Assembly: GCF_021347895.1 (NCBI RefSeq)
Contig: NC_067131.1
Coordinates: 8,150,653 to 8,214,652, forward strand
Length of the DNA stretch: 64,000 nucleotides
DNA from: Acanthochromis polyacanthus
Lineage: Eukaryota; Chordata; Actinopteri; Pomacentridae
Direction: 5' to 3'
The notes beneath the pieces were generated by a model, which did not search any database, was not told the DNA's origin, and saw only the letters and a program-made list of their open reading frames with translations. Position 1 is the first letter of the stretch; the number at the start of each line of letters is the position of its first letter. The translations under genes were made by a program, and so were the position numbers. Below, piece after piece: positions 1-11,500 of this stretch.

Positions 1-1674
1 CTTTTCCCCCTCTTTATAATAAGTCTGTATTTCACGATGGCATCAGGGTCTGGATTACAATAGCAGGTAATAAGTGGTGAAAATGAGACGGTTCTGTAGG
101 TTTGCGGTGTGGTTGTATATGAGACAATGGAGAGCCTCAGTACCCTGCAGCTTCATTTTTCTCCTTAACAGCTTGCTGCTTGCTTCCCCGACCCTCTGAT
201 GCAATATGCTAATAACCAGTTCAGCATCCTTTCTCTCAACAGCATGTTAGGCAAATGTAAATGCAAACCTCTATTTAATAAAAGACTTAATAATAACTTA
301 TTACCTCAAATAGCACGTCTGAATTACCCAGCTTTTAAGTGTAGTTCTATATGCAAAACAACGTCTGAAAACAAGCTGATTTATGTTTTACGGTGTAACA
401 TGTGAATGTATACTTCTATTTGTTCTTCTTGGGGTAGCAAAGTTAGCTACAGTGGAAAACAGTGTATTTTAAAGATAATCAAAAGCACACAATAAATCAT
501 ATCTTCAGATTTAAGGGCTGAAAGAAATTAAATTGAGACATGGTGGAATTTATTGCCCAGAAAATCCCATTCTACTATCTGATTTGAAAAGTCCAGTCCT
601 CCAAGCTCTAGAAAATCTATTTTCCACATTTTAATACCCTGCATAACAGTCCTCATAATTCATTCGAGTGTGTTAAGCACAGTTTTATTAGATCTGAAAC
701 AAATTTTGGTGGGGGATCCTATAGGCCATTAACCATGGAGTAATTTTATCCTTGTTTCCTTAATGATGCCATAATGGCGAGTGAATTTCTTAACTAAAGA
801 CCAAAGAACATTTTGAAGGTCAGCTTCATCTGCAGACTCCTTCATGCGCTTCTCTGAGAGATTGGAAAAGTCGGAGATTTTTGAAGAGTCATTAATAACG
901 CTAAAGCTGAAGGCCTATTTGCGTTCTCGCTTTCTACCTTTTAATGTTACAGTTTCTTCCTGCTCTTTTCTCTCCCTTTTCCTTGCTTCCCTCTGTTTTG
1001 CAGTCTCTCTCATGCAGAAAGAATGGAGTGCTGATTGAGAGGGTAAAAATGGCAGCGCAGTGACATACAGATCCCAGATGTGGTGCCTCAATAATTTAAA
1101 TTTTATGCCTTTGTTATCACTTTAATCATTTTCTTTATTCGTTTTGTTTCAGCGAACGGAGAAACAGTTGATAGGCCAAAATGTCCTGGGAACAATTTTT
1201 ATTTGGTGTGTGGTGCAAAGTCTAATTAGAATTAGAATTTTGCTGAGCCTTGAAATGGTTGGTACTTTATCCTGATCGCCTTAGATATTGTTCGAAGTCA
1301 GTCATTTGTCATAGCAGAGCATGCTGGGAAGGCTGCTGCTAATCAAGACTCCATCTCCTCCACTCGTTTTCTGCTGCCATTGCACCTCTGTCCAAATAAA
1401 TGCTGTTAGGTAAGAATGAATGCAGTCTTGGCTCTGACACTGAATCTTATGGAAGCCTTGAGATGCAGCACTCAAGCCACATTAAACTAGACTGCAACTT
1501 TCAAACTGAAGAAGTTTCACATTTGTTTAACAACATTTCTTACTTTCATTAAGTAATTTGACCATAAAAGAAGATTTACAGCAAGTGCTCCAATGCGATA
1601 CTTGATATACAGCCGTATGAACTTTTGAGGACTTTTTTGGGAGACAAAGTGCTCGTTCATAATCAGTATTTATG
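1..1674. other. Gene-free AT-rich stretch
   Basis: No coding region, RNA gene or recognisable repeat seen. The two open frames here (68 and 64 codons) have no recognisable domain and no splice context. Positions 1315-1410 are somewhat richer in mixed sequence than their surroundings and could be a short conserved element, but nothing specific supports that. Confidence 0.6.
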
Positions 1675-2000
1675 TGATGGTGAGCAAATATGGCAATGTC
1701 TCTGCAAGGTCACTGATTCTTCTGGGGGGTCCCCTCTGTCAAATGACACACCTCTGAGCATAGCTGCTCCCCCTGAAGATTAGCCACATAAATAAATTAG
1801 ACCCAGGGACAAAAGAGCTCCAGCTCCCATGTGAACACTCACTGCTACTGGCAGAGGCCATAAGCGGTGGCATTTTTGTCATTGTCTGTCAGGGGCAGAG
1901 GAGTATTTCCCCAGAACCCCACAAGCATTTTATCCACCAGGTGAGCCAAGCGTCTTTAAAGAAATTGAAGCTGACAACCCTTAACATTTAGAAATGTACC
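1675..2000. promoter_or_regulatory. Candidate non-coding regulatory block
   Basis: This block has more balanced base composition and fewer homopolymers than the flanking DNA. It carries several TGTCA/TGACA words (the core bound by MEIS/TGIF-type TALE homeodomain proteins) and ATTAG/AAATTAG words. The texture resembles vertebrate conserved non-coding elements, but conservation was not tested and these words are common by chance. No coding potential was seen. Confidence 0.25.
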
Positions 2001-3430
2001 AATAAATGGCTTTTATGCAGACATATCCCAATGCCTTAGTGGCACACAGCGTCAGGGCCAGAGCCACTGTTCACGAGTGTCAGATTGAGTGAAGCTGTCA
2101 GAGGAGGAAACCCTTCGCAAAATAAGACCCTCTGTAGACCTAAAGCATCTATCAGTCCTTTGGTGAAACCACATTTCTGCTTGTCTGAACCAATAATATG
2201 GAGTTTTTTACACACTTTATGTATTTACATTTTATTTGTTATCAGCTGTAATAAGCTAGAAACTAAGAATAACTAATGAATGTTGTCCTTTATCATTCAT
2301 ACCACCATTTAAAATTTAGTTGAGGATGCATTTTAGCATCTTAGACCCTGCTTATAACTGCAGACATGACAAACTGTGACATTTGTACAAATAATGCAAG
2401 AAATTACTATTCGTGCTCCAGCTCAGTGCTACGGTAACTTTCTATGTGATTCAAATGCCACTAAAAAGATCAAACAAATTATTTAAGACAATGCAAATAC
2501 ATTCAAAGACATCCAGCATTAATCTCAAAAGGTCAGCTTTGCTCAGATCAGCTCTACATTAGGAACTGCCTTGAAGCCACAGCCTCCCTTGGGCTCCTTT
2601 CTTCCAAATGTTCAGAAATTACCGTTGGTAGAAAAAGGCCTAACATGGCAAAATGTGCCTTTAATAGCCAGAGACATTTTCTTTTTCAGCAACAAGTTTA
2701 ATTGAAAAGAAGTAGAATTCACTTTGAACGGGCAGAAAAAAATAAATCGGTGTGACAAGATGATCGATTACCTGTAACTCTACCTGACACAGAAATTAGG
2801 GTTTTTTAATGATGGGCTGCCTCTTCTTGGACATGAAATTCAAATGCTCTCCCAAAGTCTACCTTCAGCCATCACTTGTCTCTTGCGCTTGTACGCTCCA
2901 AACGCAGGCACTTTGTCTTTGTCACCGGAGAAAGGACATTGTTATTACCGACATGCCTTTGTATTAACCAATTTCATTCCTCTACAAGTAACATCTCATT
3001 GGTTTTACCTATGCTGCTGGCTCACATTTATACCCAGCACACAAGTAACATTGTATTTTTATGAATTTTCTTAACATCGATTTAGATTTTAGATTTCTTA
3101 CTATTTTATCCATGCCTGATTATTCCTTGGCTGGTTATCCTACAACATTCTGGGGAAGAAATGGCACTAAAAAGATGATTCTAAATAACTAAAAGAGCAA
3201 CCAGATACACAATTAACTACGGTACAGTGCAAATTGCATGGAATCAGTAATCAGCTACAGCCTCTCCTTCCTATGTATTTAATATATTTTGACACTAAAA
3301 TAACCATCCATGAAGGGGCACTCATTTACACTTCATAAAATCCACATATTTCTCATTTATGACCGAAAGATCTGCTTAATGTGACACTTTTCTTGATCAA
3401 ATTATTACATGAAGTGTGTCAGAGGAGTTG
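2001..3430. other. Gene-free stretch
   Basis: Low-GC intergenic or intronic sequence. The open frames near 2085, 2844 and 2876 are short, and the last two overlap in different frames on the same strand. None has a recognisable product. No repeat was recognised. Confidence 0.6.
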
Positions 3431-3700
3431 TGAAGCTCACGTCAGGCTCGGCAGGCGGCGGGTGGAGTAGGTGGGGTTGGTGGCGGTGGTGGGGTGAGGT
3501 GTTTGCTACTCGGTCGCCTGTGAGAGTAGCGATGCAGCTCCCAGCCGGCTGTCCACATGGCTGGAGGTATTGATCCAGTTATCATTGCTAGATCATCACT
3601 ATATAGACTCAGCAGCAGAGAGAGCTGGGACTCTGAGTGACTGAACTGACGAGGGGAACACTGACTGAGTGACTGCCTGGAGGTAAATGCCAAGATTCTG
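3431..3700 (+). promoter_or_regulatory. CpG/G-rich block with TATA-like box and donor-like site
   Basis: Positions 3441-3560 hold about nine CpG dinucleotides in about 120 bp, in sequence otherwise poor in CpG, with a G-rich run at 3444-3500 able to form G-quadruplex-like structure. It is followed by TATATAG at 3600-3606 and a donor-like AG|GTAAAT at 3682/3683. The 10-mer TGAGTGACTG occurs at 3634-3643 and again at 3666-3675. In order this resembles a small promoter plus a non-coding first exon on the plus strand, but each element alone is common. The overlapping minus-strand 83-codon frame with proline runs is explained by the G-rich tract and is not called. Confidence 0.2.
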
Positions 3701-4590
3701 CATTGGTCTGGAGAAAAAAATGAAAAGCAAAAAAAGAAAAAAGAACAGCATCCAAGCTAGGGCTGGGCCCAGTTTTTGTGGGAGCTCTGAAGATGATCTG
3801 CGATCTGCACCCAGCACCCTCTAAATTCGGCATAACATCTGTGAAATTTCAGAATTTCCTACAACGTAGTAATCTGTCAGGATGCCAAGTTACCAAATTT
3901 AGCATTGTATCTGCATAAAAGTCTCATAGAAATCCAAATCCTACTCAGATGTTCTATACACTACAGCAAAAATCCACCTTTAAATACCTATTACAATCAA
4001 AAAACAAGCAACGACACCAAATAAAAGCTTCCATTCGTTTGTGGCTTCCGGCTAAACCCAAACGAGGCAAACACAGTTTGAATTCCTGCAGTGTAGTCAA
4101 CTCACTCAGCAAGTGGGTGAAAAAATAGTTTCAGATATTTCACGCTAAGAAGCAAGAATGCATCTGGCTCCAGCACCTACAAACAAATTATTCCAGGCTT
4201 TATTTTTACCGCCTTCAAGTATCCAAACAACATCAGCAAGCTCTTGAACAACGCTATAGACAAACACTTTGAGAGTAAAAACAGAACATGCAGCAGGAGA
4301 AGCAAATTGCCCAGGACATGCGAGGAATGGCTTCCCTAGAGCAAGGGCTATAAAGCTCACCTCACCTCACTGAGTTATATGCTAAAGCCCAGATATTTCA
4401 TTTGCTTGATCACTTTGCCTCCTCATAATCACTTTTATACAGATTTATTGCAGCGTGGGTCACGGTGCAGTGGAGGTGCAGCATTCTCCAGATGTTTATG
4501 CCTCCTAAGAGCTTTCTGCTCACCCACCTCACATGGTCTTTGTCTTATTTAGAACGAAGAAAATGTGAAATATGACAGGCGATAGTGCCT
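3701..4590. other. Gene-free stretch
   Basis: No supported feature. Open frames at 3599-3833 and 4145-4360 on the minus strand overlap one another or are low-complexity, and match nothing I recognise. Confidence 0.55.
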
Positions 4591-4850
4591 TCATTTGTTC
4601 TGTAGATTGCCTCACACACACCTCCCCACATGTCGGTGCCAGTCTCGGTCTACCAGCAACTCCTATTTCTCCCCCATCCATGAGGACCCCCCCGCCCCCC
4701 TCCATACTCTCACTTCCACCCTGCTACCCCCACTGCTCCCCAACTCTCCCAAGTGTTGTGTTGTCCCCGGCCTCCACAGTGAGGAGGAGGTGGGCACAGG
4801 GCTGTGGAGCACAGCCGCCACCACCAGCATCGCCTCTGAAGGATAATGCT
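4591..4850. repeat. C-rich pyrimidine tract (low complexity)
   Basis: Cytosine- and pyrimidine-rich sequence with C7 at 4687-4693 and C6 at 4695-4700. The minus strand is therefore G-rich and could form G-quadruplexes. The overlapping open frames on both strands (proline/serine-rich on plus, glycine-rich on minus, up to 120 codons) are by-products of this composition rather than genes. Confidence 0.6.
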
Positions 4851-6052
4851 GTTTATTGCATTTGTCAGGCGAACGCGGCAATACTTTGTAAGTCTATTGC
4901 CCACTTACTGCCATGTACTTTAAGCCTGCACTGATGTGCCTCTTTTGTGTGGTTCTGCTTGTGCTATTTGGCAAATTGACTCATGGCTGAAGGTTGGAAG
5001 CAGAGCTGAAAAGAATTATAACGCGTTACATTCTCCTGCTCTTTGTCCCTTTCTCTGTTTTTCCTCTTTCTTTCATCGCAGCAAATACATTCTCTCTTTA
5101 CACATCACTTTCTCCGTGTTCCATTCAAATACCTAAAGACCGGACTAGGACTGATGATTCAAAATAAGTAATTCCATTAAATGTTTTTTTTAAGCCACAG
5201 GAGCTCTAGTATATGAGTCCCAGTAACATTATTGATGAGATCATTATTATGTATAGGATCCCTCAGTGAATAATAACCCATTATCTTTCATTTTTCCTGT
5301 TTTTGTCACTGGATGTTGGAAAGGTTAGGCAATTTATTTTAATGTTAAAACTGTCAGGCACTTACACAGCCATGTCTTGGTTCCCAATACATTTTGCAGT
5401 TGGGGCCATGATTGGTTTTAAACTAGGCTACATCTTTGAACAAGCTATTCCCACAAATCTCAATGCAATTCTTTTTGCTTGGGTTTTCATTGAATTGACT
5501 CCAGGTCACATTAAGACAAAGCATTGCAGCCTTAATAGTTAAGCTTATTTAAAATAATTTGAATTTGACCCGTGCTAAAAAAAACAACAAGAACAGTGTG
5601 CCGTTGAAGTCTTCATTTTTAATCCTGCAGGGTTACAACACATAAGGCAGCTTGATAGTGATATAAATATACTCCCACCCATAGACAAAGGAAGAGGAGA
5701 AAAAAAAATGCTCTGAACGCTTCAGTGCATTTAAATTTATACAAACTCTCTCCTTGACAGTGATGAATGTTACACTGTATTCTACAATATGTTTAATGCA
5801 TAGGCCTGTTAAGTTAAGTTTTCTATTCCAGTGCTGTGCAGTTGAGTCACCTCTATAGTTTACCAGATACCACATAATACTACCAGAGCCACAACAAGAA
5901 TACATCAGTCAATATCTGCATGGATGTTTTTACCTTGCAGAATATGTATTTGATAGCTGTGGATAGAGTTCTAAGATACACTGTTAACAACTATCAGAAT
6001 GACTATGCAGTTATACAGTTAGGGTTAGATGCTATTATTGAATTGCTGAGGG
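4851..6052. other. Gene-free stretch
   Basis: No repeat or gene recognised. A 79-codon frame at 5303-5542 is hydrophobic and looks membrane-like at first sight, but it lies in T-rich sequence, has no upstream exon signal and resembles no family I know. Confidence 0.5.
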
Positions 6053-6127
6053 AGATGTCCTCCACTGGATTCAATCCAGGGTCTGCCTATTCAAAGACTT
6101 GTGCCTTATCCAGTAAGCTATACTCTT
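6053..6127 (-). repeat. Degenerate tRNA-like unit 1 (tRNA-derived SINE or pseudogene)
   Basis: Read on the minus strand, this has an RNA polymerase III A-box-like TAGCTTACTGG (near 6110-6120) and a B-box-like GGATTGAATCC (6067-6077, 9 of 11 bases against GGTTCGAATCC). Box spacing is right for a tRNA of about 73 nt. A D-stem of GCTT with AGGC (one wobble) and a four-pair T-stem CTGG/CCAG can be drawn. The acceptor arms do not pair and the anticodon stem is poor, so this is not a functional tRNA. It most likely derives from a SINE head or a tRNA pseudogene. A second unit lies about 80 bp away in the same orientation. Confidence 0.5.
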
Positions 6128-6207
6128 TTTTATTCTTTTTGTGTTAATCATTATTGTGAGTCATGACTTGCAGCTTTTTAAATAGTTCTGAGGAGCTGAC
6201 AGGAAAA

Positions 6208-6278
6208 GGCACCAGTGGGATTCAACCAGAGCACTGCTGAACCAAAGGCGAGCGTCTTACCAGCTGTGCTATGTAGCC
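6208..6278 (-). repeat. Degenerate tRNA-like unit 2 (tRNA-derived SINE or pseudogene)
   Basis: On the minus strand the unit begins GGCTACA and has a perfect A-box TAGCACAGCTGG. About 35 nt downstream is a B-box-like GGTTGAATCC, which is the consensus with one base missing. The 3' end TGGTGCC can pair with the 5' GGCTACA at five of seven positions. The anticodon stem does not fold well. It shares CTTTG, GCAG and CTGG-TTGAATCC words with unit 1, suggesting common origin. The minus-strand sequence upstream (6340-6385) contains CCTAACC-like words often seen in fish SINE bodies. Not a working tRNA gene. Confidence 0.55.
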
Positions 6279-8300
6279 TTCGGAATGTCTATAGGGTATT
6301 TGTTAGTCGAGGATCTTTTTTGAGAAAAAAAATATTATATTTTAGTTAGGGGGGTGGTTGAGGTTAGGAAAAAGGAAAAGAGGTAGTGGTAAAAGGTTCA
6401 CGAATGCTTTAATGCTAAAGAGAAAATTGTGAAACATTTTGACAGCTCATCTGCATCACAGCGGCGACGTGGCAAAACTGAAATGTAGTTGTTCTAACAC
6501 ATTGTTGGTGTGTTTGCTCAGGTACCATGCACGCACCATCAGCAATGAATGTTTGTATAGAGGCGAGAGAGAGGGTGAGGGAGTTATCTGTTCACACAAT
6601 ACATAATCACTCAGGCAAGGCTTATAGATTCAGGGGAATGGATTCCATGTCAGGATATCACACTTACCAAACCTTTAGAGTGTGGCACCTTGTATCCAGT
6701 CCTGATTTGACGTTGACACAAATACTCTCTGGCCCATATAAAATCACCTCCACAGACAGGGGGTTTACAGACGATCCGTGACAACAAAGAGCATAACAGA
6801 GGTCAATTAATTAGATCCTGAGTAATAAAATTGGCTGAATGAGAGAGCCATGAGCAACATGTCTGCAAGTCTAAGTTAACAACCAAGTTTTATGACCTTG
6901 ATAGAGATCCAATATAACTGCACATTGGTAATGTAAATACAATTAAGTATGGTTGTGCAATTAAGTAAAACCTTTACAAGTGTTTTGATTTGGAGTGTGG
7001 GAATATGCTGCAAAGTTTTGTGACCGCAAACTTGAAGGTGACAGCAATAAGTAATGTTTTACAAGACCACACAGATGTAATTTATTGCATTTTGAAATAA
7101 GGAGGCCATCATAAATGCAAGAGGCAGTTGTGCAGCGACCTCTTGATGAGCAAACGGAGAGGCTATCGCAACAAACAAAGACTGATTTGTATTTTTCTTT
7201 GCAGTATCTTATCACATCTGAATGTGGTAATTTGCCGAGGCACCGCTTTAAATTGCTCCCCAGTAACAGCATTTAAATGGGTACCCATTGAGATACAGTA
7301 GTGCTTTGTGGTGCAATGTAATTCAAACACAGTGAACTGAGTGCAAAGGTAGGATGTACTGCTGCTCTCTACCCATGAGCTTACCTGCTCGCTTTAATAC
7401 AGGTGACTGTGAGAGGTAATTCTTGTAGAATCTATTTTTTTAATGAGAGTGCTGGTGTACAACAGCACACTCAAGAGTTCAATAAGAAGGAATCCTATAT
7501 ATTAACCTCTAAATAAAATGTGAAGTGGTGGATTTTTTTTCCTCAGGTCAGTCAGGGTAAAATCTGTTCTTAAAGAGGAGCAACAACTTTCTATTGAACA
7601 CTACAGGTCTTCTTTGAGTCTGTTTATAGCGGTACATTCTTTGACTCTGTAACAAAATGTCAATTTTCGCTGGTTTTCGTTTCGTACTGGAATCTAATTC
7701 AGCATATTCTTTGATGTTTCCATGTGTACTAGTTCGACAATGGTGCCACAACACACTGTTGAAGCAGCAAACCACAGCAGCATTATATTCCTTCTTTAGT
7801 TTTATGAGCCATACAAAGAGGTAGGGTGATGTAAGGGCTGCTGAACCCTTCAGACTAGAGTAAAGACTGTAATATGTAAACAAAGCTGCTCATAGGCACT
7901 CTGATTTACAATCCTCCCTCCCTACCTAAGAGCACAAGTCTTGCTCCCTGCTGAATTGGTTGCACCGCTTTAGTGACAGTATGAGCTCTGATGCATTTTA
8001 CCCCTCGCCAGGTTTTATGGCAACTTCGCAACTTCTGACTCGATGCGATTTCACCGCAAAGCAGGCCAAAAAATTTTATTTTGCCACACACATGCGTAAA
8101 CACGGACCTTCATTCTCCCCAACAGGGAAACCACTTCTGTTGTCAGAGATCAAGCATATCCTCAGACTCTTGATACGCCATCTGTATCTTCACCCCTCCT
8201 TAAGGTGGGGTAACCAAGCCGCGAAAGGTTTTTAACATCTGCGCTGGGCTGCTGTAAGTGATACTGAGGAGTTATAATTAAAGGTTCCGACTGAGGGAAC
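6279..8300. other. Gene-free stretch with a small hairpin
   Basis: No supported gene. Positions 7445-7472 form an imperfect hairpin: GAGAGTGCTG and CAGCACACTC pair at 9 of 10 positions around an 8-nt loop. Minus-strand frames of 103 and 111 codons (6961-7272, 7548-7883) have no recognisable domain. Confidence 0.5.
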
Positions 8301-8480
8301 AGTGTTTAATGTGGAGCACCCCTCTGCTATCCATCTGAAGTAATGGGGTGCAATGCAAGCACCCGACTGCCACTCCCCAGGCCCCGTCTCACTCTCTCAT
8401 CTTTACCCCACCTCTGATGGATGGGGAGGACCGGGGGCCAACTCTACAACGACTTCGACTGATAGTGTACCACACATCTC
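8301..8480. other. GC-richer block with competing hairpins
   Basis: GCACCCC (8316-8322), GGGGTGC (8345-8351) and GCACCC (8359-8364) allow two mutually exclusive stems sharing the middle strand. The following sequence to 8440 is C- and G-rich. Two overlapping plus-strand frames (62-65 codons) are not recognised as real. Confidence 0.3.
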
Positions 8481-11400
8481 TCTCTTGCTTTTGGCTTTCT
8501 TCTCATTTAGCTGGCATTATGCAGCGTGTACTACAGTGTGAATGATAGTCGGGAGAATGACTGATTCCAGATTGCGCCGCAAGTTAATTGAGAGAACGTG
8601 AAGAGGATGATCTAAAAGAGTTCAAATGACAGATATCGTAGGAGCTGACTTTCAGCAGATTGACCTTTTCCGATGATAGTCAAAGAAAAATAAACGTCAT
8701 AATGCAGGATAAATCAAGCGCAGATCATTGCATTAACATAAAGACAGGCTCTTAGGTTTGATGGAGCCTGGAGATGAAGCCTGTGATAAACATGAGCTCC
8801 TTATATGAACATAATGCCCTCCAATGATGCACATACTAACCTGCATGCTATGGCAATAAGGCGGATGTGTGATTACAAGGAGGCATTTTCTGGCACTGCA
8901 ACAGATGTAGCATTAAGGCTTTGTTTAAAGCATTTTGAGCTTTAACATGGATGTACGGAATAAAACAAGCAAATACTAAGCTGAAGCTAAAGACCTTTTA
9001 CACCCTTAATGCCACTTTCATCTGTTTCTGTTCTTATTTCTCACATCGAGACGAGAAGGAGTTCCTTCAATTGCTTCAAATGGTGCCCCTCATTTTTCAC
9101 GTCTGTGCCAGAAAATCAGTTGTGACAGGTAAATTCTGACAGTACAGAAAATCTAGCCTCAGCCATTAGAGTTAATATTATGTTTCTTTGGCAATCCCTC
9201 ATCATTTTTGGGCCTCATTGACTATTTTTCTTTATAAGATATTAAGTATTCAAACCTCATTTACATCCTTATTTTTCAATTTGCTGCCGCAGTAGTTTAA
9301 TTTATTCCATATAATTTCTTTTTCTGAGAGGGACATTAATCATTGCCTGTTCCTTTTAGTGCCTCTGGGATTTTTTTTTAAATCAATAAAATAAAGGCTC
9401 TTCCTTTGCTGAATATGATAAAACATTTTGCCAAGGGATATCAGTGTCCTAGCCAGCCAGCTTCCTCCTTCTTGTTTTATTCATTTTAGGCTTTCCAGGC
9501 TTGTTTATTTATCTGTCAGCCTAATGCCTGTACTTGTCATACACACATACAGTACACAGAGGGAGAGGTCAGTCCATTCAGTATTAAAAAAAAGGGGTGA
9601 AAGTGCAGCCAGTCGTTTTATCATTCCCGGCAAGCGGCCTTCCCCTTGATCATCTTCATAAGACACCACGTGATTTTTTTTTTCCTTTTCATTTTTAATA
9701 GCTGATGTGGGATAGTCAAGTGTGAAGAAGGGGGAGGTTGTTATAGAAATTTAACTATCCTTTACAAATTGATTCACACTTCACCAGCGCACAAGGTCCA
9801 GTAGGTAAATTACCAGGAGGACACAATCTTAATTCTCTGCCTCCATGGCATTACTGCTGTGTCCGGAGATGATCACAGCATTAGTGGATGTAGATAGTCG
9901 TAGGATGATACTTGCCACAGATACTCTGAAAAAGTGTGACTGTATCTCTTGCGCAGAAATTGAATACATTCTTCCCAATTTGCGTAGTCATACTCATGAC
10001 AGAATCAATGTTAAATCATCTATTATCTTTTGTTTGTTCTTTAACAAGATCAATGTCTAACCAATACAACATTTCACCCGTCACTTAAAAAACTTCAGGG
10101 AATAAGTGACATGATGATAAAAAAAAAATCTGGAGTTTTCGATGTGTACAGCTTAATGAATGGTGGGGTCTTACTTTAAATGGTTGCCCCCCTCATAGTC
10201 AAAATGCTCATTACTATGGAGCGTTAATCTATATTAAATTATTATAAAAATGGTCGTCCAAAAGAGTTCAAGTCAGCGTTTTCCAAACATCCACTCCTAA
10301 TGACATCATTCTTCTGCTGTCATTAAGGATATTAAAAATTCATTAAGAAGAAAAGTACTGCTGAGTGGTAACAAATCAGTGAGCATTTCCCCTTCAAGAC
10401 TAAAGAGTAAAGACTGTGGCAAAGTTTGAGGTGTATTTTTTAAATGGCATCGTGTGGCTGAATCTTAATGCCACTGCAGTAGTCAAACGTGGTTGTCAAA
10501 TGGACCATAATTCATTTGTTTAAGCACAAACACAGTGTCACTCTAAAGCTACTTTCAGTGATCATACATAACTGACTGCAACACCGAATTGCACAAAATC
10601 ATGTTTCTGGTAAACGATCAGAATAGCATTATAGAATATGATCACGTGTCTTCAAATCTCAGAAATAACTAATTTATTATTAACCGTGGGGGGAAAAAAA
10701 GGTACAGGATTTTTCCTTTATATAATCCTTGAATTTTTCTTGTTAATTTGCCCAGTTAGAAGCTCTTTGGTAAATTAGTTTGCATCATACACAATGCAAA
10801 TTCTGCTTCAATGTACTTGTAAAGTTTGGACAAACTAAGTCTGTAGGGGGTTCAAAATATTCGATTAAATCCTAACGTAATAAAAAATAAAACATGACTG
10901 CTTTAAAATGCATAAAGCACAATCCTCAGCCTCGTCTTAAATGTCATGACTTAATACCATTTTTTTGGCTACTTTTTCCAGGAGCAAGAAACATCTATCT
11001 GTTTTTAAATAATAATAAAAAACAAGTGAGCTACAGCAGTGCAAGGATTGCTCACATTCTCTGGTTTGCGGTGTTTTATAAGCTAATACCTGCCCATAAT
11101 GTGTTTGTACTTTACATCTCGCAGTACTTAACATTTGCACTCCATTTTGTCGGTCAGGGCCCAGTGAGTATGTACAACAATTTCATTTATGCTATAGGGT
11201 TCTCTCAGCATTTTAATGGTTTCAACTGAATACACATCTCGTTGGGTATATACTGTATACACAGTACGCTGCATTTTATCGATGTAAGCCTATGTTCAGT
11301 GCCACCACGGCCCATTGCTCTATCAAGTTTTCTATCAAGATGCTGAAGCCTCTGTGCTTCTAGTAGCCTGTCCAATTCATCTGAGTAAAACAAGTGAAGT

Positions 11401-11500
11401 CTTCGACCCCTTCAGTGTCTCAGCCGATACCACACACATTACATCCAACCAGAAAAATCTTGGTTTCTATAGTCAAGCCTCTCTACAGGGTATCCAGTGT
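8481..11500. other. Gene-free AT-rich stretch
   Basis: No gene, repeat family or tRNA recognised. It contains E-box palindromes CACGTG near 9668 and 10643, which are common. Open frames of 62-111 codons look like chance. Confidence 0.6.

Noticed and set aside
1930..1945. CCAG|GTGAGC donor-like site
   Set aside because: A perfect donor word alone, with no open frame or acceptor paired to it. Such words are frequent.
5303..5542. 79-codon frame resembling a membrane protein
   Set aside because: The hydrophobicity is explained by T-rich codons. No start context, exon structure or homology was apparent.
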